Positions 45,236 through 55,119 of a stretch of 64,000 nt of DNA are shown here, in pieces. Both the position numbers and the translations under genes were made by a program. The stretch is from Undaria pinnatifida (taxonomy: Eukaryota; Sar; Phaeophyceae; Laminariales; Alariaceae), in contig JABAKD010000026.1 of assembly GCA_012845835.1 (NCBI GenBank), forward strand, positions 15,166,533-15,230,532, written 5' to 3'. The notes beneath the pieces are model-generated. The model had not been told where the DNA came from, did not search any database, and saw only the letters and a program-made list of their open reading frames with translations. How positions within the stretch are numbered: the first letter of the stretch is position 1; the number at the start of each line of letters is the position of its first letter.

Positions 45236-45440
45236 CTTCTATCACCCAACTCTCCCAACTCGCCCAACTCTCCTTCTCCTCCTTCTTCCTCTTCTTCTAT
45301 CTTCGGCCTAAAGCGCCATTTTTATTTCCAAACTATCCTTTTTCTTTCTCACCACAAGTGATCTCAACAGACACTTCGGTGCCACTTCTGCATCTCTTCG
45401 CATAGAAGACAGAGCCTTCACGCAACCATTGTGTTCATAG
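45236..45440 (+). repeat. Repeat shared with 17209-17400
   Basis: A CTCC/TTCTTCC-rich lead is followed by GTGATCTCAACAGACACTTCGGTGCC and GACAGAGCCTTC. See the partner entry. Confidence 0.5.
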
Positions 45441-46382
45441 GCTATTCACAAAAGTGAGGACACGCTTATTCCGCTAAGCTCTCAGCGGAGGTACACGGAA
45501 TGGGAAAATATAACATACTACCGAGCTTGTCATCAAAAAAATCAGAAACAAATTGGGAAATCTGCAGTATTTGGATAGGACTTTATTTAAAAGAACAACG
45601 TTCTCAGGCTAATGATGAACACGTCTTGATACGGTTGACCCTGGCACTGTTAGAAGGGAAGTCACCGATCTGTATCCCTCGTGATGGTGCACACACCCCG
45701 TAACACACGCCATCGAAGTATCTCAAGCTGCTTTCAAAGCTGACATTTTATCTATCTGAAACGTTTCTATGTCTGAATCGATTTCACAACAGAAGTGTGT
45801 TTTTTTGCTGTTTTGCATTAATTTTATTCCATTTAGCGAGCTTTCATGGTCGGTTTGTGGTCCACAACCCAGACCCCAAACCGCCCCAACCGTATCAGAA
45901 ACATCTTATAATATTAATCTTAACAAGCTCGGGCAGCGCACCCCGAAATACGTGAGTATGTTGGTAAAATGATATTTTCACCCTGATCTACGTCTAGCAC
46001 AGCCAGTTCCTGACAGTGTCCATGCTTATGTGCGTTTAATAGACAGCGACGAGCCCTATATCATCACAAAGTGCGAGAGATATAACAAACAAATTACTGC
46101 TGTATTGGTGCACCGCCGTTATTATCAACATTAGTCGTTCTGATTATGCTATAATAATAGTGCGATATATATAGTATATAGCATAGTCTATAAATGCTAG
46201 TATTCCTATTATTTGTGTGCCGATGTGTTCTACGTAGCTTGGTCAAACGAACAAATATAGTAAAAATGTACCCACGGTGGCTACTTCGGGTTACGCGACA
46301 CAGCAGTACAGTACAACAGAGTGCGGGATATTGCAGTGTGGAAATGATACGTGGAGTATTCCTTTCGATCCTTGTGGAATTC

Positions 46383-46560
46383 TAATAATTTTATTCTCTT
46401 TTCCTTTCCTTGCTTCCTCTTCTTGTCTTGCCTTTTCTTACTTTTCTTCCCTTTTCTTTTATTTCCTTTCATTTTTTCGTTTTCTTTTTCCCTTTCTTCT
46501 ATTTGCTCTCCTTTCATTCCTCTTCTTCTTATTTGTTCTTTGTTTCATTTTTTCCAACTG
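46383..46560 (+). repeat. Polypyrimidine tract
   Basis: About 180 bases made almost entirely of T and C (CTTTTCCTTTCCTTGC-type), leading directly into the dispersed repeat at 46555. A shorter pyrimidine tract precedes the 7883 copy in the same way (7800-7880). Confidence 0.8.
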
Positions 46561-46770
46561 ACTTGCGTCTGTTGTGCGTATGCGTAGTGGTAGATACTAC
46601 TTGTAATATATAACTGGTAGTCTTTCTTGAGTGGCAAGCGGTAGAGTCGGTTTTTCCAGGCGCGAGTAATGAGACGCATGCACCGGTATAGACCTGGCAC
46701 ATCGTAGACTAACTCCCGACTTCATATTTCTATGCTTCTGGTGGAGGCATGAATTGCGCCAGCTGTGATA
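46555..46770 (+). repeat. Second direct copy of the 7.88-kb dispersed repeat
   Basis: CTGACTTGCGTCTGTTGTGCGTATGCG to GGTGGAGGCATGAATTGCGCCAGCTGTGAT aligns with 7880-8095, with substitutions and small deletions. It then runs into an A17-type run. Confidence 0.75.
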
Positions 46771-46778
46771 TTATACAA

Positions 46779-47690
46779 AAAAAAAAAAAAAAAACTCTCC
46801 AGCTGTGAGATCGAATATTTTGTCGAAACTCATCTTTGCAAGCTGTGTGTGATATATATTTCCCTTCACGGCTGTCAGATTTTGTCCCCCTCAGAAACGG
46901 GTTTTATAGTTTCCGCGCACAGACTGACTAAGATCATCCTGTTGAACACTGTAATTGTAAGGGGAGTCGCCGACCTATATCCTCAATGAGGACACACAAC
47001 TCGTAATGCGCGCGATCGGAGTATCGCACACAGCTTGCAAAGATGAGTTTCGACGAAATCTTCGATCTCACAGCTGGAGTGTATTTTCAATTTTTATAAT
47101 ATATTCAGATCGCGCGTGATGATACGGACGGCTCATTGAGGATATACGTCGGGGACTCCCCTTGCAACTACAATGTAGCTATCAGAGGATCAACAGGGTG
47201 ATGTTAGGCAGTCTGTCCGCGGAAACTATAAAACCGGTTTCTGAGGGCAACGAAATATGACAGCTGTGGAGGGAAATGTATCAGTTTGTCAAGTGAATCA
47301 GGTAAGTCGAACAACCGGCGAGGGGAGGGCGGAGATTTGAAGGACGTGGGGGCCTGATTTTGATCATTAGGTGGGCGGGAAGGGGGGAAGGGGGGAGGAT
47401 TAGGTGGGGCCGCTCAAATTCTGCGTGGGAACTATAAATTCTTCTTGTGAGAGAAGGGGGGAGGGGATGTGGGGGGGGGGGGGGGGAGGGGGGGCTCTAG
47501 CATATTATTTTATGTGAGCTAAACCCCTTATATGTGACCCTTCCCCCCCCTCCCTCCTTTTTTTTTTTTTTTTCCCCTTCTTTCCATTGTTAAAACGCCC
47601 AACCTAATAACGAAATCGGCCAGAGTAACAAACACTTCCACGCACTGAATATCACCTCATTATCTTTTTAGAGCCATCCATGCCGCTGCT
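46779..47690 (+). repeat. Fold-back family copies, back to back
   Basis: A plus-oriented head (CTCCAGCTGTGAGATCG, 46796) is followed after 60 bases by a minus-oriented unit (TTCCCTTCACGGCTGTCAGATTTTGTCCCCC) that runs to the inverted terminus at about 47095. A plus copy lacking its head (AGATCGCGCGTGATGATAC onward, 47106) then runs to G tracts near 47470-47490. Confidence 0.65.
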
Positions 47691-47699
47691 GCAATTCCC

Positions 47700-48399
47700 A
47701 ACCAGTCGACCATTTGTACGCCCGGCGTAGGGTGGCTCATGGGGAGATTGCTCGCCGTACCCGACGAGGAACTACAGGGCGGAGGAAATAAGAAGATAGA
47801 ATGCCAGGTATATATTCAAGTACCGGAGTCCCGGCGGCCACTCTGAACATGCACACCCGAAGATAACAAATACTGCACTGAGTAACAGCAGTAGTACTAG
47901 CCAAAGGGGGCTTAACCCGGACATATCGAAGATAGGGACCGCCAATTACATATCTACATTTATTTCTACTCTACCATATCCGTAGATTCTTTGCAGTCAC
48001 GCACATCATACATCAAACTTGTGCGCAGGCATAAACCAACACCCCCCCTCTCCTGTCTCCACGTCATGATAACGTTGAACCAAAGTGCACCATACGAAAC
48101 CTTGCTTATGCAAACGAGGTGCATGATTCAAATATCTAATGTCAATTTCAAACCAAAACTGCCTCTGCTTCACAAGCCCGAATATTGATACCCAACGTCG
48201 TAGCGAGCGGATTTGAACAGCGGTACTTTTAACGGAAATCGCTGATAAGAATTTTGGGCGATCAAGAGTGCAGAAGGATTAGCCCGTGTAAGACCAGAAA
48301 GAAAACTCTAGATCGTGGTTCGACAAATCAAGCCTAAGATTATCTCGAAACCACCTATATTTCACCTAAAATTATATTGTCAAATTATTACTAGACTAT
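47700..48399. other. Stretch without recognisable gene
   Basis: No repeat family or coding motif recognised. Confidence 0.35.
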
Positions 48400-49135
48400 A
48401 CTCCCAAGCCTTTTATCAGCAAAGTATAATGCTGAAATCAAGATGAAAATACCTGGTATATCATATTTCCTTATATAATAAAAAATATATATAGTGCCAA
48501 TGTTGGGAGGTATGCGCCCTCGGAGCACCCAATGTTTTCTTGACGCCATCTTTTTCCATAGCGCCGTACCGTTGGTTAATTGCGACTTTTGGAGTTGGCG
48601 CTCCCTCACGTCCCCACTGTCCCGTGGAGGCGGCTGCCAATCGCCAACGTAGTCCATGAACTGCTGTAACATGGCCTCGACGTTCTCGACTCTTGATGCG
48701 CCACCATCCACCGCATCCTGCAAGGTTTCGACGGATGCGAGCAGCCGATCCATCGTCGACTTGAGGCGGATCACGTCTGCGTCTATCCGAGCGAACTCGC
48801 CTGACACCTGCCCTTGCCAGAGCCGCCCTTCAGCCGATGTGACGGCGCAGCCTCGGGCCCAGCGGGACTGGGGCTGAAAAAAAATGCTGCCGCGGTGGCA
48901 GGCGCAGCAGTAGCAGCAACCGAAGCTGCTGCGGCACGGCGACCTTCGGACTCAGCTTGCACAGCAGCCAGAGCTTCGGCACGGCGAGCGTCGACCCAAG
49001 CTTGCACAGCAGCTACAGCTGCATATTAAGCCTCTGTCTCGACTCGCGCATCCGAGGCGGCCAAATTACGGCCGCGTACAGCAGCAGCCACGAGAGCTTC
49101 GGCCTCCGGTGATTTGCGCTATTCCATCGTCGGGG
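48400..49135 (-). pseudogene. Decayed Ala-rich coiled-coil protein gene, possibly gag
   Basis: From ATG near 49128 (MEWRKSPEAEALVAAAVR) the frame shows in-frame TAG and TAA stops, then an Ala/Glu/Arg-rich helix (VDARRAEALAAVQAESEGRR). A frameshift near 48800 leads into a heptad-like stretch (GEFARIDADVIRLKSTMDRL, ETLQDAV, VENVEAMLQQFM). The N-terminal acidic coiled coil without a recognisable fold would suit a retrotransposon gag or a host coiled-coil protein. I cannot decide which. Confidence 0.5.
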
Positions 49136-49467
49136 AGTGCACGAACAAATTTAATAGTCTGTATCACACCTTGGACCTGTAGCTCTGACTCTGCTCCCCT
49201 ACGCGCTCCGCGTGCAGGTCGTCGCCTACACAGCTTGGCCAGGTGTACCCAAGGCTATAACTCATAAGACTATGAATTACCGCATTGATCTGATTGGTTA
49301 AACTTCTTACGTACGTACAAAGCCCATATTTTTTAATATTATGCTTTGCGATCAATATAAAAATACACTGTTTTTAGTTCTTCCATCAAGCTAGAAAAGC
49401 CAGATATACCCCCGGCATGCCTTTGGTTGTGTTTTCGGTGAACGAATCGTTGAAAAGGCGTACACTG

Positions 49468-49790
49468 TCGCCCCGGTGGCGTATCAGGTTATCCTCGAGC
49501 CTGGTATAGGTCAGTTTCGTGAGTTCGAGCCTCGCCGAGTGCATATCCGTATAAATTCGTTCGAACTTTTTCTAGTGCACAAATTGACTTGCGGAAAGCG
49601 CGAGAGCGTGAGTTGGCAACGCTCGATGAAAAATCGACGAGCAGTGGGATTGCTGAACCCTATGCGCGATAAAAATTGAAGGCAAGAACCGGGGGGAAGA
49701 AGGGACGAAACCGGTGACCACGGCTTGTCCATAAGATGGAAAGTAGAAGTGTAAAAAAAGAAGAAATGAAAAAAAAAAAAAAAAAAAAAA
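49468..49790 (+). mobile_element. tRNA-derived SINE, subfamily B, copy 3, with A tail
   Basis: Head GTCGCCCCGGTGGCGTATCAGG (A box TGGCGTATCAGG), B box GAGTTCGAGCC, body AACGCTCGATGAAAAATCGACGAG and GATAAAAATTGAAGGCAAG, then GTGACCACGGCTTGTCC. It ends in an A-rich tail with about 22 consecutive As (49769-49790). This is the best-preserved SINE here. Confidence 0.8.
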
Positions 49791-49915
49791 CATGGCCTCC
49801 ATACCACAGTCGGGGAGCGGGGCGGCAGCATTAAATTTCTAATTTAGACATGGTGCGGTAGCACGTCCACTCGCCGACAGGTTGGCAGGCCCATGACAAC
49901 ACCATCCGACAAACA

Positions 49916-49962
49916 GCAGCAAAGCAGCCGCTGCCGCAGCAGCAGCAGCAGCAGCAGCGGCG
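49916..49962 (+). repeat. CAG tract
   Basis: Interrupted CAG/CCG triplets. 49963-50340 beyond it shows nothing recognisable. Confidence 0.85.
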
Positions 49963-50344
49963 GGGGCAGCGACAGAGGTGGCGGTGGCGATGGCCCAGCC
50001 AGATGAGTTGCGGCACACGATTCGGCTAGGCCTCTGGCTCGATGACCACGATCACCACAACAACAGAACAGCCAGTTTTATCCTCCGTACAAGGGCTTCG
50101 CTCGCAGGCGGCTGGACGCCGCCCGCTACGCTCGCGCAAGGCGAGGAAGAATGCAACTGAAAACATGTGAAGGGGGCAAAAAGAAGGGGCCCACGATTTG
50201 GTGCGGACAGCGATTTGATAATGCCAAGAGCTGCTTATGCAAAGCAAATTGCCTTGTTGTTGTGCTCAGCTGTGTTGTGTGCTTTTGGTACCGGTGTTAC
50301 GTTCTGATCGGCGGTACGGGGGTACTTTGCGTGGGCGAAAAATA

Positions 50345-50445
50345 TTGGAGTAATACCGGTATGTACTACTGTATAAGCCTCAAGGTCTTCTCGTAGGTTC
50401 GAATCCCGGTGTCATCGAGGAAAGAAAATGATCCTCAAAAAAATA
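50345..50445 (+). repeat. tRNA-like unit 1
   Basis: GTATAAGCCTCAAGG...GTAGGTTCGAATCCCGGTGTCATCGAGG followed by an A-rich tail with ATGATCCTC. The B box (GGTTCGAATCC) is perfect. The A-box half is degraded. Two related units lie at 53183 and 53320. Confidence 0.55.
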
Positions 50446-51125
50446 TATATTATAAAAAAATGAAAATACACTCCAGCTGTGAGATCGAAGATTTCGTCGA
50501 AACTCATCGTTGCAAGCTGTGTGTGATACTCCGATCGCGCGCATTGCGAGTTGTGTGTCCTCATTAAGGATATAGGTCGGCGACTTCCCTTACAACTACA
50601 GTTTAGCTATCAGGGTCACCAGGATGATTCTAGTCAGTCTGTGCGCGGAAACTATAAAACCCGTTTCTGAGGGGGACAAAATCTGACAGCTGTGAAGGGA
50701 AATGTATCCTTTTATCAAGTGAATCTTGTAAGTCGAATAACCGGTGAGGGGGGTGGGGAGGAGTTTTGAAGGACGTGGGGGCCTGGTTTTGATCAAAAGC
50801 GAGCGGGTTTGGAGGGGGGGGGAAGGGGGCAATTTGTGCATGTAAGCTATAAATCCTTTCGACGGGATAAATCTGACGGTTTGGCACCAGTATATTATTT
50901 GGGGCGGGGGGGGGGGGGGGAAGGGGCGGGGAGGGCAGCTCAATATGTGCCTGGAAACTATACATTATTTTGAGAGGATAAATGTGACGGTTTTAAATAA
51001 TACATCAGTTTATCATGTATATCCTGGGGTATATCGTACAATCAGTGAAGTAAAGAAAGGGGGGAGTGTTCGAGGGGGTGGGGTTGGGATGGGTTGGGGG
51101 GTGGGGGGGGGGGTGCCGGCGGGGG

Positions 51126-51625
51126 NNNNNNNNNNNNNNNNNNNNNNNNNNNNNNNNNNNNNNNNNNNNNNNNNNNNNNNNNNNNNNNNNNNNNNNNNNN
51201 NNNNNNNNNNNNNNNNNNNNNNNNNNNNNNNNNNNNNNNNNNNNNNNNNNNNNNNNNNNNNNNNNNNNNNNNNNNNNNNNNNNNNNNNNNNNNNNNNNNN
51301 NNNNNNNNNNNNNNNNNNNNNNNNNNNNNNNNNNNNNNNNNNNNNNNNNNNNNNNNNNNNNNNNNNNNNNNNNNNNNNNNNNNNNNNNNNNNNNNNNNNN
51401 NNNNNNNNNNNNNNNNNNNNNNNNNNNNNNNNNNNNNNNNNNNNNNNNNNNNNNNNNNNNNNNNNNNNNNNNNNNNNNNNNNNNNNNNNNNNNNNNNNNN
51501 NNNNNNNNNNNNNNNNNNNNNNNNNNNNNNNNNNNNNNNNNNNNNNNNNNNNNNNNNNNNNNNNNNNNNNNNNNNNNNNNNNNNNNNNNNNNNNNNNNNN
51601 NNNNNNNNNNNNNNNNNNNNNNNNN
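51126..51625. other. Assembly gap, 500 N
   Basis: Exactly 500 Ns, so probably a fixed-size placeholder. It lies between G-rich sequence on the left and C-rich sequence on the right, inside the palindrome. ORFs that cross it are artefacts. Confidence 0.99.
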
Positions 51626-51739
51626 CATGACGTAGTTTCAATTATTTTCCCCTCAACCCCCCCCTCCCCCCCCCCCCTCCAACGCCCCCTCTTTTCCGAC
51701 CACCTGCACGATCGCCTAGACCTAGCACCACGCGTAAAA

Positions 51740-52440
51740 CAAGCTGCTACATATCTTTGATCCCACAGCCGAAGTGTATTTGAATATTATTTGTGACCTA
51801 AACCTCCTAAAAAATCTCCCCCCCCCCCCCCCCCCCCCCTCTTGCTCTCCCGTACTCAAACGCCCCACTAAACATCGAAATCCGCCACATTGATAAACAC
51901 TTCACGCACAGGATATCACCTCATTATCTTTCGAGAGCCATCCATGCCGAGGTGTCCCCCCCCCCCCCCCCTCGAACGCCCCCTCCTTCCCCATCACCCG
52001 CACCATCGCCTAGACCTAGCACCACACGTATAACAAACCCCTCAATTAAAGCCCTTTTCTCCCTCCCCCCCCCCCCCCTCCAACGCCCCCTCTTTTCCGA
52101 CCACCTGCACGATCGCCTAGACTTAGCACCACGCGTTTAACAAGCTGCTACATATCTTTGATCTCACAGCCGAAGTGTATTTGAATATTTTTTGTGACCT
52201 AAACCTCCTAACCCCCCCCCCCCCCCCCCTCTTGCTCTCCCTTACTCAAACGCCCCACCAAATATCGAAATCAGCCACATTAATAAACACTTCACGCACA
52301 GGATATCACCTCATTATCTTTCGAGAACCATCCATGCCGCTGTGTCCCCCCCCCCCCCCCGCCTCGAACGCCCCCTCCTTCCCCATCACCCGCACGATCG
52401 CCTAGACCTAGCACCAGACGTATAACAAACCCCTCACCTA
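51740..52440 (-). repeat. Duplicated internal unit of the fold-back element
   Basis: GATCTCACAGCCGAAGTGTATTTGAATATT, ACTTCACGCACAGGATATCACCTCATTATC and CCATCACCCGCAC-ATCGCCTAGACC occur twice in order with a period of about 400 bases. The same unit occurs once at 27840-28120. Confidence 0.75.
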
Positions 52441-53182
52441 AAGCCCTTCCTCCCCCCCCCCGCCCCCCCCCCGCCCCCACACCCCCCACCTCCCCCCCAA
52501 CCCATCCCAACCCCACCCCCTCGAACACTCCACCCTCTCTTTACTTACTGATTGTACGACTTACCCCAGGATACACATGATAAACTGATGTATTATTTCC
52601 AAAACCGTCACATTTATCCCCTCAAAAAAATGTATAGTTTCCAGGCACATATTGAGCTGCCCCACACGCCCCCCCCCGCCCCCCCCCGCCCCAACCCCCC
52701 CCCCCCGCCCCCAATAATATACTGATGATGCCAAAACCGTCAGATTTATCCCCTCGAAAGGATTTATAGCTTACATGCACAAATTGCCCCCTCCCCCCCC
52801 CCCACCCCCCCCTTCTCCAAACCCGCTCGCTTTTGATTAAAACCAGGCCCCCACGTCCTTCAAAACTCCGCCCCACCCCCTCACCGGTTAATCGACTTAC
52901 AAGATTCACTTGATCAAATTTTACATTTCCCTTCACAGCTGTCAGATTTTGTCCCCCTCAGAAACGGGTTTTATAGTTTCCGCGCACAAAATGACTAAAA
53001 TCATCCTGTTGACCCTGATAGCTACAGTGTAGTTATAAGCGGAGTCGCCGACCTATATCCTTAATGAGGACACACAACTCGTAATACGCGCGATCGGAGT
53101 ATCACACACAGCTTGCAAAGATGGGTTTCGACGAAATCTTCGATTTCACAGCTGGAGTGTATTTTCATTTTTTTAAATATTG

Positions 53183-53275
53183 TGGTCTAGCACATAGACT
53201 GTCCGCGTATAATCCTGGTGGCCTTCGCTTGTTCGAATCCGGGTGTCATCGAAAAAAAAAATGATCCTCGTGAAC
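53183..53275 (+). repeat. tRNA-like unit 2
   Basis: TGTGGTCTAGCACATAGACTGTCCGCGTATAATCCTGG followed by TTGTTCGAATCCGGGTGTCATCG and an A10 tail with ATGATCCTC. The A and B boxes are spaced as in a tRNA. The anticodon arm does not pair well. Confidence 0.6.
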
Positions 53276-53319
53276 AATCGATATTTATTTGTCAAAGAAA
53301 AAAATAGATAGCAATGTGA

Positions 53320-53420
53320 CTATGTGGTCTAGTAGATAGACTGTCCGCTTATAAGCCTGGTTTTCGTTGGTTGACTCCAGGCATCATCGGGGAAAAAAAT
53401 ACATCCTCTTAAAAGAATCG
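53320..53420 (+). repeat. tRNA-like unit 3
   Basis: TATGTGGTCTAGTAGATAGACTGTCCGCTTATAAGCCTGG, then a B box weakened to GGTTGACTCC, then an A-rich tail. It is a tandem partner of unit 2 (period about 138). Confidence 0.6.
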
Positions 53421-53799
53421 AAAAAACTTTCATATAAAAAATTAAAAACGTCAGCTGTGAGTACGACCGGTTGGTTGAAACTCAATGCAAGAAATCAAAG
53501 TAAAGCTGGACCTCCTTTAAAATGCATTTTCAGCTCCCGAAGAAACAAAGTTTCAAGTTCAGCTCCCAAAAACGAAAATTACTAAGAAAAAAAAAAGTTG
53601 AAAAAAAAATGGTTGAAAAAATGTTCGGAAAAAAAAAACGAGTTCGAACGAATCAAATTTAACGGAGATAGTAGAAAATGAACAAAGAAAAAAAATGAAA
53701 AACGAAAAAAATGCAACAATTAATTGACGAAATGGCAGAACCAATAAAGTGTGAAGAAAGCAAAGAAAAGCTGGAGCGGTGAAATAATGTTGCCAAGAG
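53421..53799. other. A-rich stretch without gene
   Basis: 53575-53720 is nearly all A and G on plus (AAAAAAAAAGTTGAAAAAAAAATGG-type). Nothing else is recognisable. Confidence 0.5.
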
Positions 53800-55110
53800 G
53801 TGTTTGTGCAGAGCTAATTGCCCTGCGCTAGATGCTCGTTGATGTCACGTTCTGAACGGCAGTAGTACGTGTGATGAGCACACGGCACTTACACCATAAA
53901 TGGTACTTGGTACCTGTATCATACCTGGTACTACTGCTTGCTGCATGTTTAAAAGAACGCACGGTGCCGCACGACACAACACCGCAAAATGAAGGGCAAG
54001 GAACGGCACCGCTCTATGCCGCGCTGCACTACTGAGCTATATATAACTGAGCTGACCTGAGCTGGGGGTGCGTTGTGATCCAACAACGTAGTATGTACAA
54101 ACTTATTAGTCTAATAGTACCGGTGCGTGGGATGATACTGCGAATATATGTTACTGGCAGGTACGAACTAATAAAAGTACCGCAAAGCACGCAGCATGGC
54201 AAAGCAGCAAAGCACGTCGAAGCACAGCGCTGCGCTCTGCTAAGCTAGAGCTGCAGAGCATCGCAGGGCACTGCACGGCGCTGCGATGCTGCAAGCTATA
54301 ACGCTGCAGTGGGGTGCTTGGCGGTGCGGAGTTGATGAGCCAATAGCTAATTGCCCTGCGCTAGATGCTTGTTGATGTCACGAACGGCTGTACGTCTGAT
54401 GAGCACACGGCACGTACATAATATATGGTACCTGTGGTACCTGTATCATACCTGTTACTACTACTGCTTGCTGTATGTTCAAAAGAACGCACAGCGCCGC
54501 ACGACACAACACCGCAAAACGAAGGGCGAGACACGGCACCGCACTATGCCGCGCTGCACTGCTTAGCTTTATATAGCCGGGCTGACCTTAGCTGGGGGTG
54601 CGTTGTGATCCAAAAACGTAGTATGTACAAAGTAACGGTACGTGGGATAATACTGCGAATGAATGTTACTGGCAGTTACAAACTAATAAAAGTATCGCAA
54701 AGCACGCAGCATGGCAAAGCAGCAAAGCACGTCAAAGCACAGCGCTGCGCTTCGCTAAGCTAGAGCTGCAGGGCATCGCAGGGCACTGCACGGCGCTGCG
54801 TTGCTGCGAACTATCGCGCTGCGGTGGGGTACTGGGTGGGCTGACCTGAGCTGGGGGTGCGTTGTGATCCAACAACGTAGTATGTACAACCTTATTACCG
54901 GTACGTGGGATGATACTGCGATTGAATGTTACTGGCATGTACGAACTATTAAAAGTACCACAAAGCACGCAGCGTGGCAAAGCAGCAAAGCACGTCAAAG
55001 CACAGCGCTGCGCTATGCTAAGCTAGAGCTGCAGGGCATCGCAGGGCAATGCACGGCGCTGCGTTGCTCCGAGCTATAGCGCTGCGGTGGGGTGCTGGGC
55101 GGTGCGAAGC
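53800..55110. repeat. GC-rich tandem array, two full and one partial copy
   Basis: GCTAATTGCCCTGCGCTAGATGCT begins copies at about 53813 and 54345. CTGACCTGAGCTGGGGGTGCGTTGTGATCC occurs at 54052, 54582 (one change) and 54841. Copies one and two have a period of about 530, and the third is a truncated roughly 270-bp unit. Each ends in GCAAAGCACG and CTGCAGGGCATCGCAGGGCA-type sequence and has a strong CTGC/GCAG word bias. No conserved ORF. Confidence 0.8.
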
Positions 55111-55119
55111 TGATGAGCC

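Larger units (their letters stand above)
44733..46382. other. Upstream region of the four-exon gene
   Basis: It contains the TATA-like candidate at 44861 and the repeat at 45236-45440. No other gene or element is recognisable. Confidence 0.35.
50454..53174. mobile_element. Large palindromic fold-back element around the assembly gap
   Basis: The left arm starts AAAAAAATGAAAATACACTCC (50454) and the right arm ends GGAGTGTATTTTCATTTTTTT (53174). The arms stay complementary for at least about 650 bases (50454-51110 against 52520-53174). The interior right of the gap contains two near-identical internal units (51740-52140 and 52140-52440) with C tracts. No transposase ORF is seen. This is the only copy in the window with both inverted termini. 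Confidence 0.75.

Noticed and set aside
50945-51760. Long frames of 180-270 codons near 51 kb
   Set aside because: They run through 500 Ns and G/C homopolymers.
53183-53420. Genuine tRNA genes
   Set aside because: The A and B boxes are good but anticodon and acceptor stems do not pair, and A-rich tails follow. SINE-like or pseudo-tRNA is more likely.
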